Source of the DNA: Tractidigestivibacter montrealensis
GTDB lineage: Bacteria > Actinomycetota > Coriobacteriia > Coriobacteriales > Atopobiaceae
Assembly (NCBI RefSeq): GCF_024741235.1
Contig: NZ_JANSKA010000002.1
Coordinates: 1 to 64,000 of the forward strand
Length of the DNA: 64,000 nt
Direction: 5' to 3'
The notes beneath the pieces were generated by a model, which saw only the letters and a program-made list of their open reading frames with translations, made no database searches and was not told the DNA's origin. How positions within the stretch are numbered: position 1 is the first letter of the stretch; every line of letters starts with the position of its first letter. Positions 54,476 through 63,452 of the stretch are shown one piece after another. The position numbers and the translations under genes were made by a program.

Positions 54476-54868
54476 ATGCACCAGGCATTTCGACAGCTCG
54501 TCTCGTACGCGCTCCTTGGGTGCGTCTGCTCTGCTGTCGACATGCTTGTCTTTCTCGCACTCACGTCGCTGGGCAGCTTGGAGCCGCTCGCTGCAAACGC
54601 CGCAAGCGTGACGGCTGGACTTACGCTGAGCTTCTTTCTCAACCGTAAGTACACCTTTCACGTTACGGATAGCCCTGTCCGGCGCTACGTTGTCTTCTTC
54701 TGCGTGGGGCTCTGCGGCATGTTCGTGCAGGAGCTGGTGATTGCCGCTCTTACCATGCAGGCCGCACAGCCCGTCTCAACGCCTTTTGTGGCTAAGCTTG
54801 TAGCCCTTGTGACCGCGGGGCTCATGCAGTTTGTTCTCAACAGGTCGGTGACGTTCAGGCAGCGCTAG
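54476..54868 (+). CDS. GtrA-family membrane protein
   Basis: A 130-residue protein with four membrane helices in the GtrA pattern: FRQLVSYALLGCVCSAVDML at the start and NRSVTFRQR at the end, with an internal FFLNRKYTFHV repeat of the same NR-x-(Y/V)TF motif. GtrA proteins are thought to help flip lipid-linked sugars. It starts 13 nt after the IIB stop, so the two are probably cotranscribed. The ribosome site is weak. A short hairpin separates it from the convergent flavoprotein gene. Confidence 0.8.
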   Translation: MHQAFRQLVSYALLGCVCSAVDMLVFLALTSLGSLEPLAANAASVTAGLTLSFFLNRKYTFHVTDSPVRRYVVFFCVGLCGMFVQELVIAALTMQAAQPVSTPFVAKLVALVTAGLMQFVLNRSVTFRQR

Positions 54869-54880
54869 GGCGAAGCCCCT

Positions 54881-54895
54881 GCGTGTGGCACACGC
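54881..54895. terminator. Short hairpin between convergent genes
   Basis: GCGTGT, loop GGC, ACACGC: a 6-bp stem within 34 nt between the GtrA-like gene and the flavoprotein gene, extended weakly by GGGCG/CGCCC outside. It may serve both directions. Confidence 0.4.
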
Positions 54896-54902
54896 CCAAG
54901 TG

Positions 54903-56585
54903 CTAAGCCCCAAGCTCCTCTGCCGCATCCGCCACAACGGCCTCTGCAACACGCAGCCCATCGGCAGCCGCGCTCATGATGCCGCCGGCGTAGCCGGCAC
55001 CCTCGCCTACGGGCCAAAGGCCGCGCACGCCCACGCTCTGCAGATTGTCTCCGCGCGTCACGCGCACGGGTGAGCTTGACCTTGTCTCAACGCCCGTGAG
55101 CACCGCATCCGGACGGTCAAAGCCGCGAAGCTTGCGCCCCATTTCGGGAATCGCCGCGCGAAGCGTCTCGGTGATGTAAGAGGGAAGGCAGCGCGAGACA
55201 TCTCCCCAGGACACACCTCTGGGATAGGTGGGCTCGACGCCCCCGCCTTCCGCGGACGGCCTTCCATGCAGGAAGTCTCCCACAAGCTGTGCCGGTGCCA
55301 CAAAGCCACCTCCGCCCGCCTCGAACGCTGCCCTCTCGCATGCGCGCTGCAGCTTGACGCCTTCCAGAACGTCGTCACCGGGAAGGTCCTCGGGGAACAC
55401 GTTGGCAAGCAGCCCTGAGTTTGCGTTCTCCCCCGCGCGATCCGAGTAGCTCATGCCGTTGGTAACCACACCGCCCGGCTCGTTAGCGGCCGAGACCACG
55501 TAGCCGCCGGGGCACATGCAGAACGAGAAGGCCGAGCGGCCCGAAGGCAGGTGAACGGCAAGGCTGTATGGCGCAGCGCCCAGCACTGGGTTACCCGCAG
55601 AGGGACCGTAGAGCGCACGGTCGATGTCCGCCTGAAGGTGCTCGATGCGCACGCCCATTGCAAAGGTCTTGCGTTCCATGGGAACGCCGCGCTGCACGAG
55701 TAGCTCAAAGACGTCGCGAGCGGAGTGCCCGCAGGCAAGCACCACCTTTGAGCAGGGCATGCGTTCCTCGGTGACGATTCCCGTCTCAGGGTCCTCTGAG
55801 CGCAGTGTCACCGCGTGCACGCGTCCGCCACTCACATCGAGGTCAACCAGGCGGCAACGGCAGCGCACCGTACCCCCGGCCTCCTCGATCATGCCAATGA
55901 TGCGGGTCACCACGCCGGGCAGAACATCGCTTCCAATGTGGGGCTTTGCGTCCCACAGGATGCGCTGTTGCGCGCCAGCATCCGCAAAGGTCTTGAGCAC
56001 CAGCCGGTGGAAGGGGCTCTTGGTCCCCGTCTGCAGCTTGCCGTCGGAGAAGGTCCCGGCACCGCCCACGCCAAACTGGATGTTGCTCTCGGGGTCAAGC
56101 TCGCCTGTCTCGTCGTGGTGGCGTACCACACGCGACCGCCGCGCGGCATCATCGCCGCGCTCGACGAGAAGCGGCTCCAGGCCTGCGCGCGCGAGCGAGA
56201 GCGCGCAGAAGAGGCCCGCGCAGCCTGCCCCCACCACAATGATGGACCCCTGGTCGTGCGGCGCGTGCGCAAGCGGCAGCGGGAAGTCCCTGTCGGCAGC
56301 CTCCACCACGCGCACCCCGCCGCCCTCGCGCTTGGAGGCAAGCCTGGCGAGAAGCGCCTTCTCTGCCGAAGCGCCACCGGGAAGCTCTGCTCGCAGCGTG
56401 AAGATGAGCTGGATGTCGCCCTTCTTGCGCGCGTCGATGGAGCGCTTGCGGCGCGTGACGCGGCCAAGCTCCTCTTGCCGCACGTGCAGCCGCCGCGCAA
56501 GGGCCTGCCGGATGACAACCTTTTCGCGCGAGTCGGTGCCATCCAGTTTTGAGAGCGGCACGCGTATGCCTGAAACCTCTATCAA
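54903..56585 (-). CDS. Uncharacterised FAD-dependent oxidoreductase (COG2509 type)
   Basis: A 560-residue flavoprotein. An N-terminal domain of about 100 residues (IEVSGIRVPLSKLDG, RRKRSIDARKKGDI) precedes the FAD-binding Rossmann motif IIVVGAGCAGLFCALSLARAG. Later motifs SNIQFGVGGAGTFSDGKL, KVVLACGHSARD, and GLWPVGEGAGYAGGIMSAA are typical of the COG2509 family, whose reaction is not known. The TTG at 56585 is used: it follows the upstream stop by one base (TAGCTTG) and has GGAGG before it. It is the last gene in an operon with a COG2081 flavoprotein and an Mrp-type ATPase. No signal peptide. Confidence 0.82.
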   Translation of the reverse strand: MIEVSGIRVPLSKLDGTDSREKVVIRQALARRLHVRQEELGRVTRRKRSIDARKKGDIQLIFTLRAELPGGASAEKALLARLASKREGGGVRVVEAADRDFPLPLAHAPHDQGSIIVVGAGCAGLFCALSLARAGLEPLLVERGDDAARRSRVVRHHDETGELDPESNIQFGVGGAGTFSDGKLQTGTKSPFHRLVLKTFADAGAQQRILWDAKPHIGSDVLPGVVTRIIGMIEEAGGTVRCRCRLVDLDVSGGRVHAVTLRSEDPETGIVTEERMPCSKVVLACGHSARDVFELLVQRGVPMERKTFAMGVRIEHLQADIDRALYGPSAGNPVLGAAPYSLAVHLPSGRSAFSFCMCPGGYVVSAANEPGGVVTNGMSYSDRAGENANSGLLANVFPEDLPGDDVLEGVKLQRACERAAFEAGGGGFVAPAQLVGDFLHGRPSAEGGGVEPTYPRGVSWGDVSRCLPSYITETLRAAIPEMGRKLRGFDRPDAVLTGVETRSSSPVRVTRGDNLQSVGVRGLWPVGEGAGYAGGIMSAAADGLRVAEAVVADAAEELGA

Positions 56586-56586
56586 G

Positions 56587-57822
56587 CTATCTCCTCCCAG
56601 CAAGGCGTGCGGCCGACGCTCCCGCCACCATGCCGCTCTTCCAGGCCCACGCGAGGTTGAATCCTCCGCAGGCCCCGTCGACGTCCACGGCCTCGCCGCA
56701 GGCAAACACATCCGGCGCCCCAGGGCACGCAAGCGTCGAGGCGTCAAGCGCTTCCACGTCAATGCCTCCGGCCGTGACCTGGGCGCGCTTCTCGTCTGCA
56801 ATACCAGTGACGAGAAGCTCCACGGCCTTTGCGTGGGCAACCACGTCCTCGGCCGTGCCATTGAGCTTGCCCAGCTGGGCGGCAACCTCGTTGTCGAGCA
56901 GGCCCGCTGTGCCCCCATGCACCGCTAGCTCGCAGGCCGTGCGCGCGCTCACCTCGGGGAGCAGGTCGAGAACCAGCCTGTCTCCTGGTTGCGCATTGCG
57001 CGAGAGGTCAAAGCTCACGATGCCAGAGATGCCGTAGGACCTAAAGAGCAGCTCGCCCGCCTCGCGTGCAATGGTGACGCCATCCCGCACGAGGGTTGCC
57101 GCTACGCGCGCCCGTCGTCCGTCAAGCTTGGGGAAGTCGAGCCCCTCGCAGGCAAGCGGGCAAAGGACTGGTCGCGCGTCCACCACGGGAAGACCAAGGC
57201 TGCGGGCGAGCGAATCCTCTTTGCCGCCGGTGGCTATCACGACTGCCCTCGCGCAGAGCACCTCTTGGTTGCCGCCATCGAACGTGGGCGCAAGTCTCAG
57301 GCGAAGGCCGTCTGTCCCACGAGAGATGCCGGCAACCTCGCGCCCGCAGGCAAGCGTCACGTGTGCCCTGCGTGCCCGCTCCACCAGCACCTCTCGTACG
57401 GAGGACGCCTCGCGCGTCACGGGATAGAGCCTGCCGCCCTCCTCCTCGACGACGGCAAGCCCACATGCCGAGAAGAAGCCCTGCACGTCTGCGAGGAAGC
57501 GCTCTCCGCAGACGGCGGACACAAAGCCGGGATGCCGGTACCTCTCGGCCGAGAGGTCCGCGTTTGCGAGGTTGCAGCGCCCGCCGCCTGTGGCGAGGAT
57601 GCTGCGGCCGCACTCAAGCGCGCGCTCGACCACAACCACGCGGGCGCCCGCCTCGGCGGCTGTGATGGCGGCGGCGAGGCCCGACGCCCCGCCCCCCACA
57701 ACGGCTACGTCTACCTGGGAAGGAACCTGGACCGTACGTGCCTGCGCGGCTAGCTCTCGCTCCCGCGCCAGGCGTGACGGCCCGCGGCCCGCGTGCGATG
57801 TGTTTCTCGGCCGAGAGGGCAT
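56587..57822 (-). CDS. HI0933/COG2081-family FAD oxidoreductase (BaiN-like)
   Basis: A 411-residue flavoprotein. FAD motif VAVVGGGASGLAAAITAAEAG (read in part), then SILATGGGRCNLANA, GGRLYPVTREASSV, VVIATGGKEDS and the C-terminal FACGEAVDVDGACGGFNLAWAW, the last being the clear signature of the HI0933 family. One characterised member, BaiN of Clostridium scindens, acts on bile acid intermediates; most members are uncharacterised. The first ~30 residues are poorly conserved, so the true start may be later. It begins 3 nt after the Mrp stop. Confidence 0.85.
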   Translation of the reverse strand: MPSRPRNTSHAGRGPSRLARERELAAQARTVQVPSQVDVAVVGGGASGLAAAITAAEAGARVVVVERALECGRSILATGGGRCNLANADLSAERYRHPGFVSAVCGERFLADVQGFFSACGLAVVEEEGGRLYPVTREASSVREVLVERARRAHVTLACGREVAGISRGTDGLRLRLAPTFDGGNQEVLCARAVVIATGGKEDSLARSLGLPVVDARPVLCPLACEGLDFPKLDGRRARVAATLVRDGVTIAREAGELLFRSYGISGIVSFDLSRNAQPGDRLVLDLLPEVSARTACELAVHGGTAGLLDNEVAAQLGKLNGTAEDVVAHAKAVELLVTGIADEKRAQVTAGGIDVEALDASTLACPGAPDVFACGEAVDVDGACGGFNLAWAWKSGMVAGASAARLAGRR

Positions 57823-57825
57823 ACG

Positions 57826-58710
57826 CTACTCCGCAGCCCCCGATGACGCCTTTGCGTCATCGAACTCGCAGATGGAGACCACAGCCTCCACGGCCTTGGG
57901 CAAAAAGCCCTGCGGCAGCTCGTCCTCAAGGGTGCCGTGGTCGCAGGCAGCCGCAAGCGCGGGGTCGATGGGAAGCTCGCCAAGAGCGTCGATGCCGTAC
58001 TCGTCTGCCGTCTGCGCAAGGTGGCTCGGCCCGTACGGCCAGATCTTCTCGCCGCAATGGGGGCAGGTGACATAGGCCATGTTCTCGACAAGGCCAAGCA
58101 CGGGCACGCTCATCATGGATGCCATGTTGAACGCCTTGCCCACGACCATCTGCACGAGGTCCTGCGGCGATGAGACAACCACCACGCCTTCGATGGGCAG
58201 GGACTGGAACACGGTGAGGGGCACGTCGCCCGTTCCCGGGGGCATGTCGACGAGCAGGTAGTCAAGCGCGCCCCAAGCGCACTCCTCGAAGAACTGGCGC
58301 AGGGCACCCGCAATCACAGGACCGCGCCACACGATGGGGTCGGTCTCATTCTCGAGGACGAGGTTGGCGCTCATGACCTCGATGCCGCCCTTGGTGGTGG
58401 CGGGCACCAGGATGTCGTTCACTGCGGTGGCGCGCTCGCCGGCAAGGCCCAGCATCTTGGGGATGGAGGGGCCGGTAATATCCGCGTCCAGGATTCCCAC
58501 GCGTGCGCCGGAGCGTGCCAGCTCAACGGCAAGGCTGCCGCAGACAAACGACTTGCCCACGCCACCCTTGCCGGAGATGACCCCAATCACGTGGTGGATC
58601 TTGGTGTACTCATTCTGCTTAAAGCCGGCCGGGCCCTGCGCCGCCTTCGAGCGGCCGTGCAGCACCTCGTCCATCTCCTGCTTGATCTTTTCCTCGTTGG
58701 CGTCTGCCAT
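57826..58710 (-). CDS. Mrp/NBP35-type P-loop ATPase, iron-sulfur carrier
   Basis: A 294-residue ATPase of the MinD/Mrp class. The deviant Walker A is SGKGGVGKS (residues 46-54), followed by GILDADITGPSIPKML, DYLLVDMPPGTGD and the C216-x2-C219 pair (TCPHCG) that binds a bridging [4Fe-4S] cluster in a dimer. It assembles or delivers Fe-S clusters. The ATG at 58710 has GAGAGGA before it and gives a MADANEEK start. It leads an operon with two flavoproteins. Family and cluster function are well established; its client here is not. Confidence 0.92.
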   Translation of the reverse strand: MADANEEKIKQEMDEVLHGRSKAAQGPAGFKQNEYTKIHHVIGVISGKGGVGKSFVCGSLAVELARSGARVGILDADITGPSIPKMLGLAGERATAVNDILVPATTKGGIEVMSANLVLENETDPIVWRGPVIAGALRQFFEECAWGALDYLLVDMPPGTGDVPLTVFQSLPIEGVVVVSSPQDLVQMVVGKAFNMASMMSVPVLGLVENMAYVTCPHCGEKIWPYGPSHLAQTADEYGIDALGELPIDPALAAACDHGTLEDELPQGFLPKAVEAVVSICEFDDAKASSGAAE

Positions 58711-59073
58711 GGCGTTCCTCTCCGTCTCGCCGCCGAGCGGCGCGTAAGTTGCACGCTCAATTCTACCCAAGGGCGCAGCGGGCGAGAGGGTCGTGCCGCC
58801 GGCGGTGCAGCGTCGACGGTTGCTGCGGGCGCTAGGAGCGTGGCCGCCGATGGCTTCCGGCGGTACCGGGAGGCGCAGTTTAGCTCCCTTTCTTAAAACG
58901 GTTGCCAGCGACCTGCGGAAACGTAGAGGGTGTTTAAGAAAAGGAGCTAAACTCCGCAAGCCCGCTTGGGAAACATGCCGCGCAGCCGGCCCTCAAGTTT
59001 GGTATCGCTTTCGTAGACCAAGTCCTTGGAGCGTTTCCTGAAGGCCGCCTTGGGTAAGCTGGGATGAGCCAGA
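58711..59073. other. Intergenic region between divergent mrp and the large ABC transporter gene
   Basis: These 363 bases include ATTCTA near 58760, a possible mrp -10 (TAGAAT) on the minus strand, a GC-rich middle, and a long imperfect inverted repeat at 58877-58953. The ABC gene's promoter is not obvious. No ORF is credible. Confidence 0.55.
58877..58953. repeat. Long inverted repeat with AGTTTAGCTCC arms
   Basis: AGTTTAGCTCC (58877-58887) pairs perfectly with GGAGCTAAACT (58943-58953). The arms continue inward (CTTTCTTAAAAC against GTTTAAGAAAA) with one mismatch and one bulge, giving about 22 pairs around a 32-nt loop. It lies between divergent genes, so it is not a simple terminator. Confidence 0.7.
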
Positions 59074-62000
59074 ATGACGTCAACCGACAGGAACCGCATG
59101 CTCGAGCTCAGGGACATCTCAAAGAAGTACGTTACCGGGAACTTTACGCAGGTGGCGCTCGACCACATCAGCGTGGCCTTCCGCGATTCCGAGTTTGTGG
59201 CGGTTCTCGGCCCCTCTGGCTCGGGCAAGACGACAATGCTCAACGTGGTGGGCGGCCTCGACCACTTTGACTCCGGCGACCTTCTGGTGGACGGCATCTC
59301 CACGAAGCGCTTCCGCGACCGTGACTGGGACGCCTACCGCAACAATCGAATTGGCTTCGTGTTCCAGAGCTACAACCTCATCCCTCACCAGACCATCCTC
59401 GCCAACGTGGAGCTGGCACTCACGCTCTCTGGCGTCTCTCGCGCGGAACGGCGCAAACGCGCCCTCAAGGCGCTTGCCGACGTGGGCCTGGCGGACCACG
59501 TGGATAAGCGGCCGGCCCAGCTCTCGGGCGGGCAGATGCAGCGTGTGGCCATAGCGCGCGCCCTTATCAACGATCCCGAGATTCTTCTTGCCGACGAGCC
59601 CACGGGCGCCCTTGACTCGGTGACGTCCGTGCAGGTGATGGACCTCCTCAAGGAGGTCTCGCGCGACCGCCTGGTGGTGATGGTCACGCACAACCCCGAG
59701 CTTGCCCGCCAGTACGCCACGCGCATCGTCGAGCTGCGCGACGGCCACATCACGAGCGACTCAGATCCCTTCGAGCCCGGCCTGGAGGAGGAGCGCCGTC
59801 CCGCCAAGCCCACACGCAAGACCTCGATGTCGTTCCTCACGGCCATGGGCCTCTCGTTCAACAACCTCATGACCAAGAAGGGCCGCACGATAATGACGGC
59901 CTTTGCTGGATCGATTGGCATCATCGGCATTGCCGCGATTCTCTCGCTCGCCAATGGGGTCAACAACTACATCAACAACGTCGAGGAGGAGACCCTCTCG
60001 GCCTATCCGGTCCAGATTTCCGAGCAGAGCGTGGACATGTCATCGATGCTCTCTACTGCTAGCGCGGAGGGCGACGGCTTGTCGAGCAGAGACAATGCCG
60101 ACTTGAGCGAGGACGGTACGGTGGCCACCACGCCCATGGTCTCCAACATGGCCCAGAGCGTGGGCTCAAACGACACCGCTTCGCTCAAGACATACCTCGA
60201 CGAGAATGGCGGGGGCATTCGCGACCAGGTCTCGGCCATCGAGTACAAGTACAATGTCACGCCGCAGATTTTCCTGGCTGATACGTCGAATGGCCCCGTC
60301 CAGGTAAACCCGGAGTCGTCTTTCTCGTCACTGGGAATGAACTCTGCCGGTGCGTCCCCGATGGGCATGTCGACCAACGTGTTCTCCGAGCTGCCCGACA
60401 CTCCATCGCTCTTCGAGGGTCAGTACGACGTGAAGGTCGGCCACTGGCCGGAGGCGGCGGACGAGCTGGTTCTGGTGCTCGATTCCAAGGGGAAGCTGCT
60501 CGACCTTCTCGCCTACGACATGGGCTTGCGCGACTACGGCGACCTCGAGAAGATGGTGAGCGAGTACGTTTCGGGGGAGGCTGTCGACGCCGATGACACC
60601 TCTGCCACCTACACCTACGACCAGCTTATGGCGCCAACGTTCTCGCTTGTGAATGCGAGCGACATGTATACGTACGAGGACAGCCTTGGGGTGTGGTCAG
60701 ATCGCTCCGACGACGATGAGTACATGAAGTCTCTTGTCGAGAACGGCACCAAGCTCCACATCGTGGGCGTGGTGCAGCCCAAGAAGGGGGACCGCGCACA
60801 CACGCTCTCCTCGGGCATCTACTACACCAAGGCGCTCACGCAGCAGGTCATCGAGGCGGCCAAGGGGTCCCAGATCGTCCAGGGCCAGATTGCCAACCCC
60901 GACGTGGACGTCTTTACCGGAGAGACCTTCGAGGACGAGGCGGCGGGCAACACGAGCAAGCTGGACTTCTCGTCCTTTGTGACCGTTGACGGGACCAAGT
61001 TCCAGTCGGCCTTCTCGTTTGATAGCGCTGCGCTTGCCTCGAGCGCGTCGAATCTGGACCTCTCCGGCCTCGACCTGTCGTCGATGGACCTCTCGTCCAT
61101 CACCGTGCCCCAGATGGACCCCTCGGAACTCCAACTCGACACCGCCGCCATCCCGCAGCTTTCGGCTGACGACCTCAAGCAGCTCTTCCCCGACCTCACG
61201 GAGGAACAGGTTCGCGAGGCGCTCTCGGGAGTGAGCGTGAAGTTCAAGGATGGGGGGCAGGAGCGGCTGGCGCAGGCTCTCACGCAGGTGGCGCAGGGCT
61301 GGGCAGCCTGGCAGAAAGAGAACCCGGACGGGAGCGTCGCGGACTACATTGCGTCAGACGCGGTGAGCGAGAAGATCCGGGCCGCAGTGGAGGACGCCAT
61401 CGACACCGATGACCTCAAGCAGCAGCTGACCGCTGCCGTTGGAAAGCTTACGGGCTCTGAGGCGACCACGCCCGAGGGCGTGGGGGAGGACGTCGTGAAC
61501 AAGGTCCTTGCGCTCTACCAGCAGAAGGTCGCGGGCGCTCTTACCACTGCCATTACAAGCGCAGTAAGCCAGTACGTGCAGTCCGCCATGACGCAGATAA
61601 TGACCCAGGCGACGACGCAGATTGAGGCTGGGCTCAAGACGGCACTCACCGCATCCATCCAGAACTTCATGGGCAACATGGCGGGCGCGATGAAGGTGGA
61701 TGAGTCCAAGCTTGCGGATGCGTTCCAGTTTAATCTCACCGAAGATGACCTCAAGGGAATCATGAGCTCGCTTTTGGGTTCGGGGAGCGCTACCTACGAG
61801 GGCAACCTCACCAAGCTGGGATACGCCGATCTGGACAAGCCCTCGGAGATTGACATCTATCCTACGGACTTCACCGCCAAGGACAATGTCATATCTATTC
61901 TCAACGGCTACAACGACATGCAGCGGGAAGCTGGGGAGGACAGCAAGGTCGTGAGCTGGTCGGACATGGTCGGGGCAATGATGAGCTCGGTCTCGGACAT

Positions 62001-62412
62001 CCTCAACATGGTGACCGCCATGCTGGTTGCGTTTGTGTCCATCTCGCTGGTGGTCTCGTCAATCATGATTGGTATCATCACCTACATCTCGGTGCTGGAG
62101 CGCAAGAAGGAGATTGGCATCCTGCGCTCGATTGGCGCGAGCAAGCACAACATCTCCGAGGTGTTCAATGCCGAGACCGTGATTGAGGGGTTCGTTGCCG
62201 GTGCCATGGGCATACTCATCACGTTGGCGCTTCTCATCCCTGCAAACGCGATTATCGAGAGCAACTTCGACGTGGCGAACCTCGCACAGCTCCCGCCTCA
62301 GGCGGCCGTGGCTCTCATTGCGATTTCCGTGGCGCTCACGTTTATTGCGGGGCTCATCCCGGCGGCAAAGGCGTCGCGCGAAGATCCGGTTGAGGCGCTC
62401 AGGAGCGAGTAG
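59074..62412 (+). CDS. ABC transporter with fused ATPase and FtsX-type permease, large extracellular domain
   Basis: A 1112-residue single-chain exporter half. The ATPase domain (about 1-230) has Walker [10 protein letters not shown] (46-54), [16 protein letters not shown] (150-154), Walker B ILLADEP (170-176) and VTHNPELA. A helix near 270-295 starts the MacB/FtsX permease; three more lie near 980-1110, with [17 protein letters not shown] and [14 protein letters not shown]. Between them about 690 residues face outside, including LDLS-type repeats around 660-690 and long amphipathic helices. It may act on envelope lipids, lipoproteins or peptides. ATG at 59098 is an alternative start. Confidence 0.87.
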   Translation: MTSTDRNRMLELRDISKKYVTGNFTQVALDHISVAFRDSEFVAVLGPSGSGKTTMLNVVGGLDHFDSGDLLVDGISTKRFRDRDWDAYRNNRIGFVFQSYNLIPHQTILANVELALTLSGVSRAERRKRALKALADVGLADHVDKRPAQLSGGQMQRVAIARALINDPEILLADEPTGALDSVTSVQVMDLLKEVSRDRLVVMVTHNPELARQYATRIVELRDGHITSDSDPFEPGLEEERRPAKPTRKTSMSFLTAMGLSFNNLMTKKGRTIMTAFAGSIGIIGIAAILSLANGVNNYINNVEEETLSAYPVQISEQSVDMSSMLSTASAEGDGLSSRDNADLSEDGTVATTPMVSNMAQSVGSNDTASLKTYLDENGGGIRDQVSAIEYKYNVTPQIFLADTSNGPVQVNPESSFSSLGMNSAGASPMGMSTNVFSELPDTPSLFEGQYDVKVGHWPEAADELVLVLDSKGKLLDLLAYDMGLRDYGDLEKMVSEYVSGEAVDADDTSATYTYDQLMAPTFSLVNASDMYTYEDSLGVWSDRSDDDEYMKSLVENGTKLHIVGVVQPKKGDRAHTLSSGIYYTKALTQQVIEAAKGSQIVQGQIANPDVDVFTGETFEDEAAGNTSKLDFSSFVTVDGTKFQSAFSFDSAALASSASNLDLSGLDLSSMDLSSITVPQMDPSELQLDTAAIPQLSADDLKQLFPDLTEEQVREALSGVSVKFKDGGQERLAQALTQVAQGWAAWQKENPDGSVADYIASDAVSEKIRAAVEDAIDTDDLKQQLTAAVGKLTGSEATTPEGVGEDVVNKVLALYQQKVAGALTTAITSAVSQYVQSAMTQIMTQATTQIEAGLKTALTASIQNFMGNMAGAMKVDESKLADAFQFNLTEDDLKGIMSSLLGSGSATYEGNLTKLGYADLDKPSEIDIYPTDFTAKDNVISILNGYNDMQREAGEDSKVVSWSDMVGAMMSSVSDILNMVTAMLVAFVSISLVVSSIMIGIITYISVLERKKEIGILRSIGASKHNISEVFNAETVIEGFVAGAMGILITLALLIPANAIIESNFDVANLAQLPPQAAVALIAISVALTFIAGLIPAAKASREDPVEALRSE

Positions 62413-62430
62413 GACCACGGGGCAGTGGGG

Positions 62431-62446
62431 ACCGATTTGTATCGGT
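62431..62446. terminator. Small hairpin between convergent genes
   Basis: ACCGAT, loop TTGT, ATCGGT: a 6-bp stem between the ABC gene stop and the convergent sugar kinase stop. It is weak and without a T run. Confidence 0.35.
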
Positions 62447-62450
62447 AGGA

Positions 62451-63452
62451 CTACTGTCGAATTGAGGGCTGGGCGGTATCTGCCAGGAGGCTGGCCAGCT
62501 CGGTCTCGGTGGCAAAGCAAAGGTCTCCTGCGACGGTTGCCTTGTAGGCGCTTGCCATGGTTGCGTAATCGATGCAGAACTGTGGATCCCACTTGCAGCA
62601 CTGTGCGTGAACCATGCTCGCAGCAAAGATGCTTCCGCTACTCGAGAGGTCCGTTATTGCAGCCCTCTGGGTCTTGGAGAGATACTCTCCGTCGCGGGTG
62701 AGCAGTGCGCCTCGGAAGCTGCCAAAGTCATAGCGGTCGCTCTGCCTAACGACGAAACATGCCTCACGGAGTGGATAATCAAGGAACAGTCCTTTGAGCT
62801 TGGTGTGGCAGTAGTCAAAGGTCTCGCCCCTTGAGATGCTTGCGCTCGTTATCGAGAGGATATCGTCTTCCGAGGCAATAAGTTCGTCAATGTTGAGCAG
62901 CAGCTGGTGCATGCGCTCTAGGGCAACGCTTGGCTCCAGCATCGTACTGCGGTAGTTGAGGTCACACACGACGTGTATCCCACGGCCGCGGCATGCGTAG
63001 AGGCCCTCCTTACATGCCATGTACATCTCCTCCGAGATGGCCGGAGTTACACCGGAGAAGAAGAACAGATCGACGCCATTGAGCATGCGGTCCCAATCGA
63101 AATCGGTGTGGGATGCCATGGCCATGGCTGTGCCACTGCGGTCGTATGTGACAATAGAAGGTCTTATTGAGCGGCCGCGTTCGGAGTAGTAGAGCCCCAT
63201 GCGCTCGTTTGATCTGAGTACGCGCGAGGTGTCGACTCCACAGCGCGCGAGCATCATGAGGGAATTGGTGCCCAGTCTGTTTGCTGAAACCTTTGAAGCA
63301 AAGGCAACGTTTTCTCCCTGGGACGCCAAAGATGCCGCAACGACTGTCTCACCGCCACCGTAGGTGACCTCGAGATTGTGGGCGTCCTCAAGACGCTCAT
63401 AGCCTGTGGTTGCAAGTCTAATGAGGGGTTCACCAAAGCAGAGAATGTTCAA
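62451..63452 (-). CDS. PfkB-family carbohydrate kinase (2-keto-3-deoxygluconate kinase-like)
   Basis: A 333-residue ribokinase-like sugar kinase. The N-terminal ILCFGEPLIRLAT and YGGGETVVAASLASQGENVAFASKV (in part) match KDG kinases; the FFSGVTPAI and VCDLNYRSTM segments follow. The usual C-terminal DTTGAGD motif reads DLSSSGSIFAA, so the catalytic aspartate region is altered and activity is uncertain. The TTG at 63452 overlaps the upstream permease stop by 4 bp and follows GGGGGT. The codon usage is more AT-rich than most of the window. A longer upstream frame is only the permease's shadow. Confidence 0.78.
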   Translation of the reverse strand: MNILCFGEPLIRLATTGYERLEDAHNLEVTYGGGETVVAASLASQGENVAFASKVSANRLGTNSLMMLARCGVDTSRVLRSNERMGLYYSERGRSIRPSIVTYDRSGTAMAMASHTDFDWDRMLNGVDLFFFSGVTPAISEEMYMACKEGLYACRGRGIHVVCDLNYRSTMLEPSVALERMHQLLLNIDELIASEDDILSITSASISRGETFDYCHTKLKGLFLDYPLREACFVVRQSDRYDFGSFRGALLTRDGEYLSKTQRAAITDLSSSGSIFAASMVHAQCCKWDPQFCIDYATMASAYKATVAGDLCFATETELASLLADTAQPSIRQ

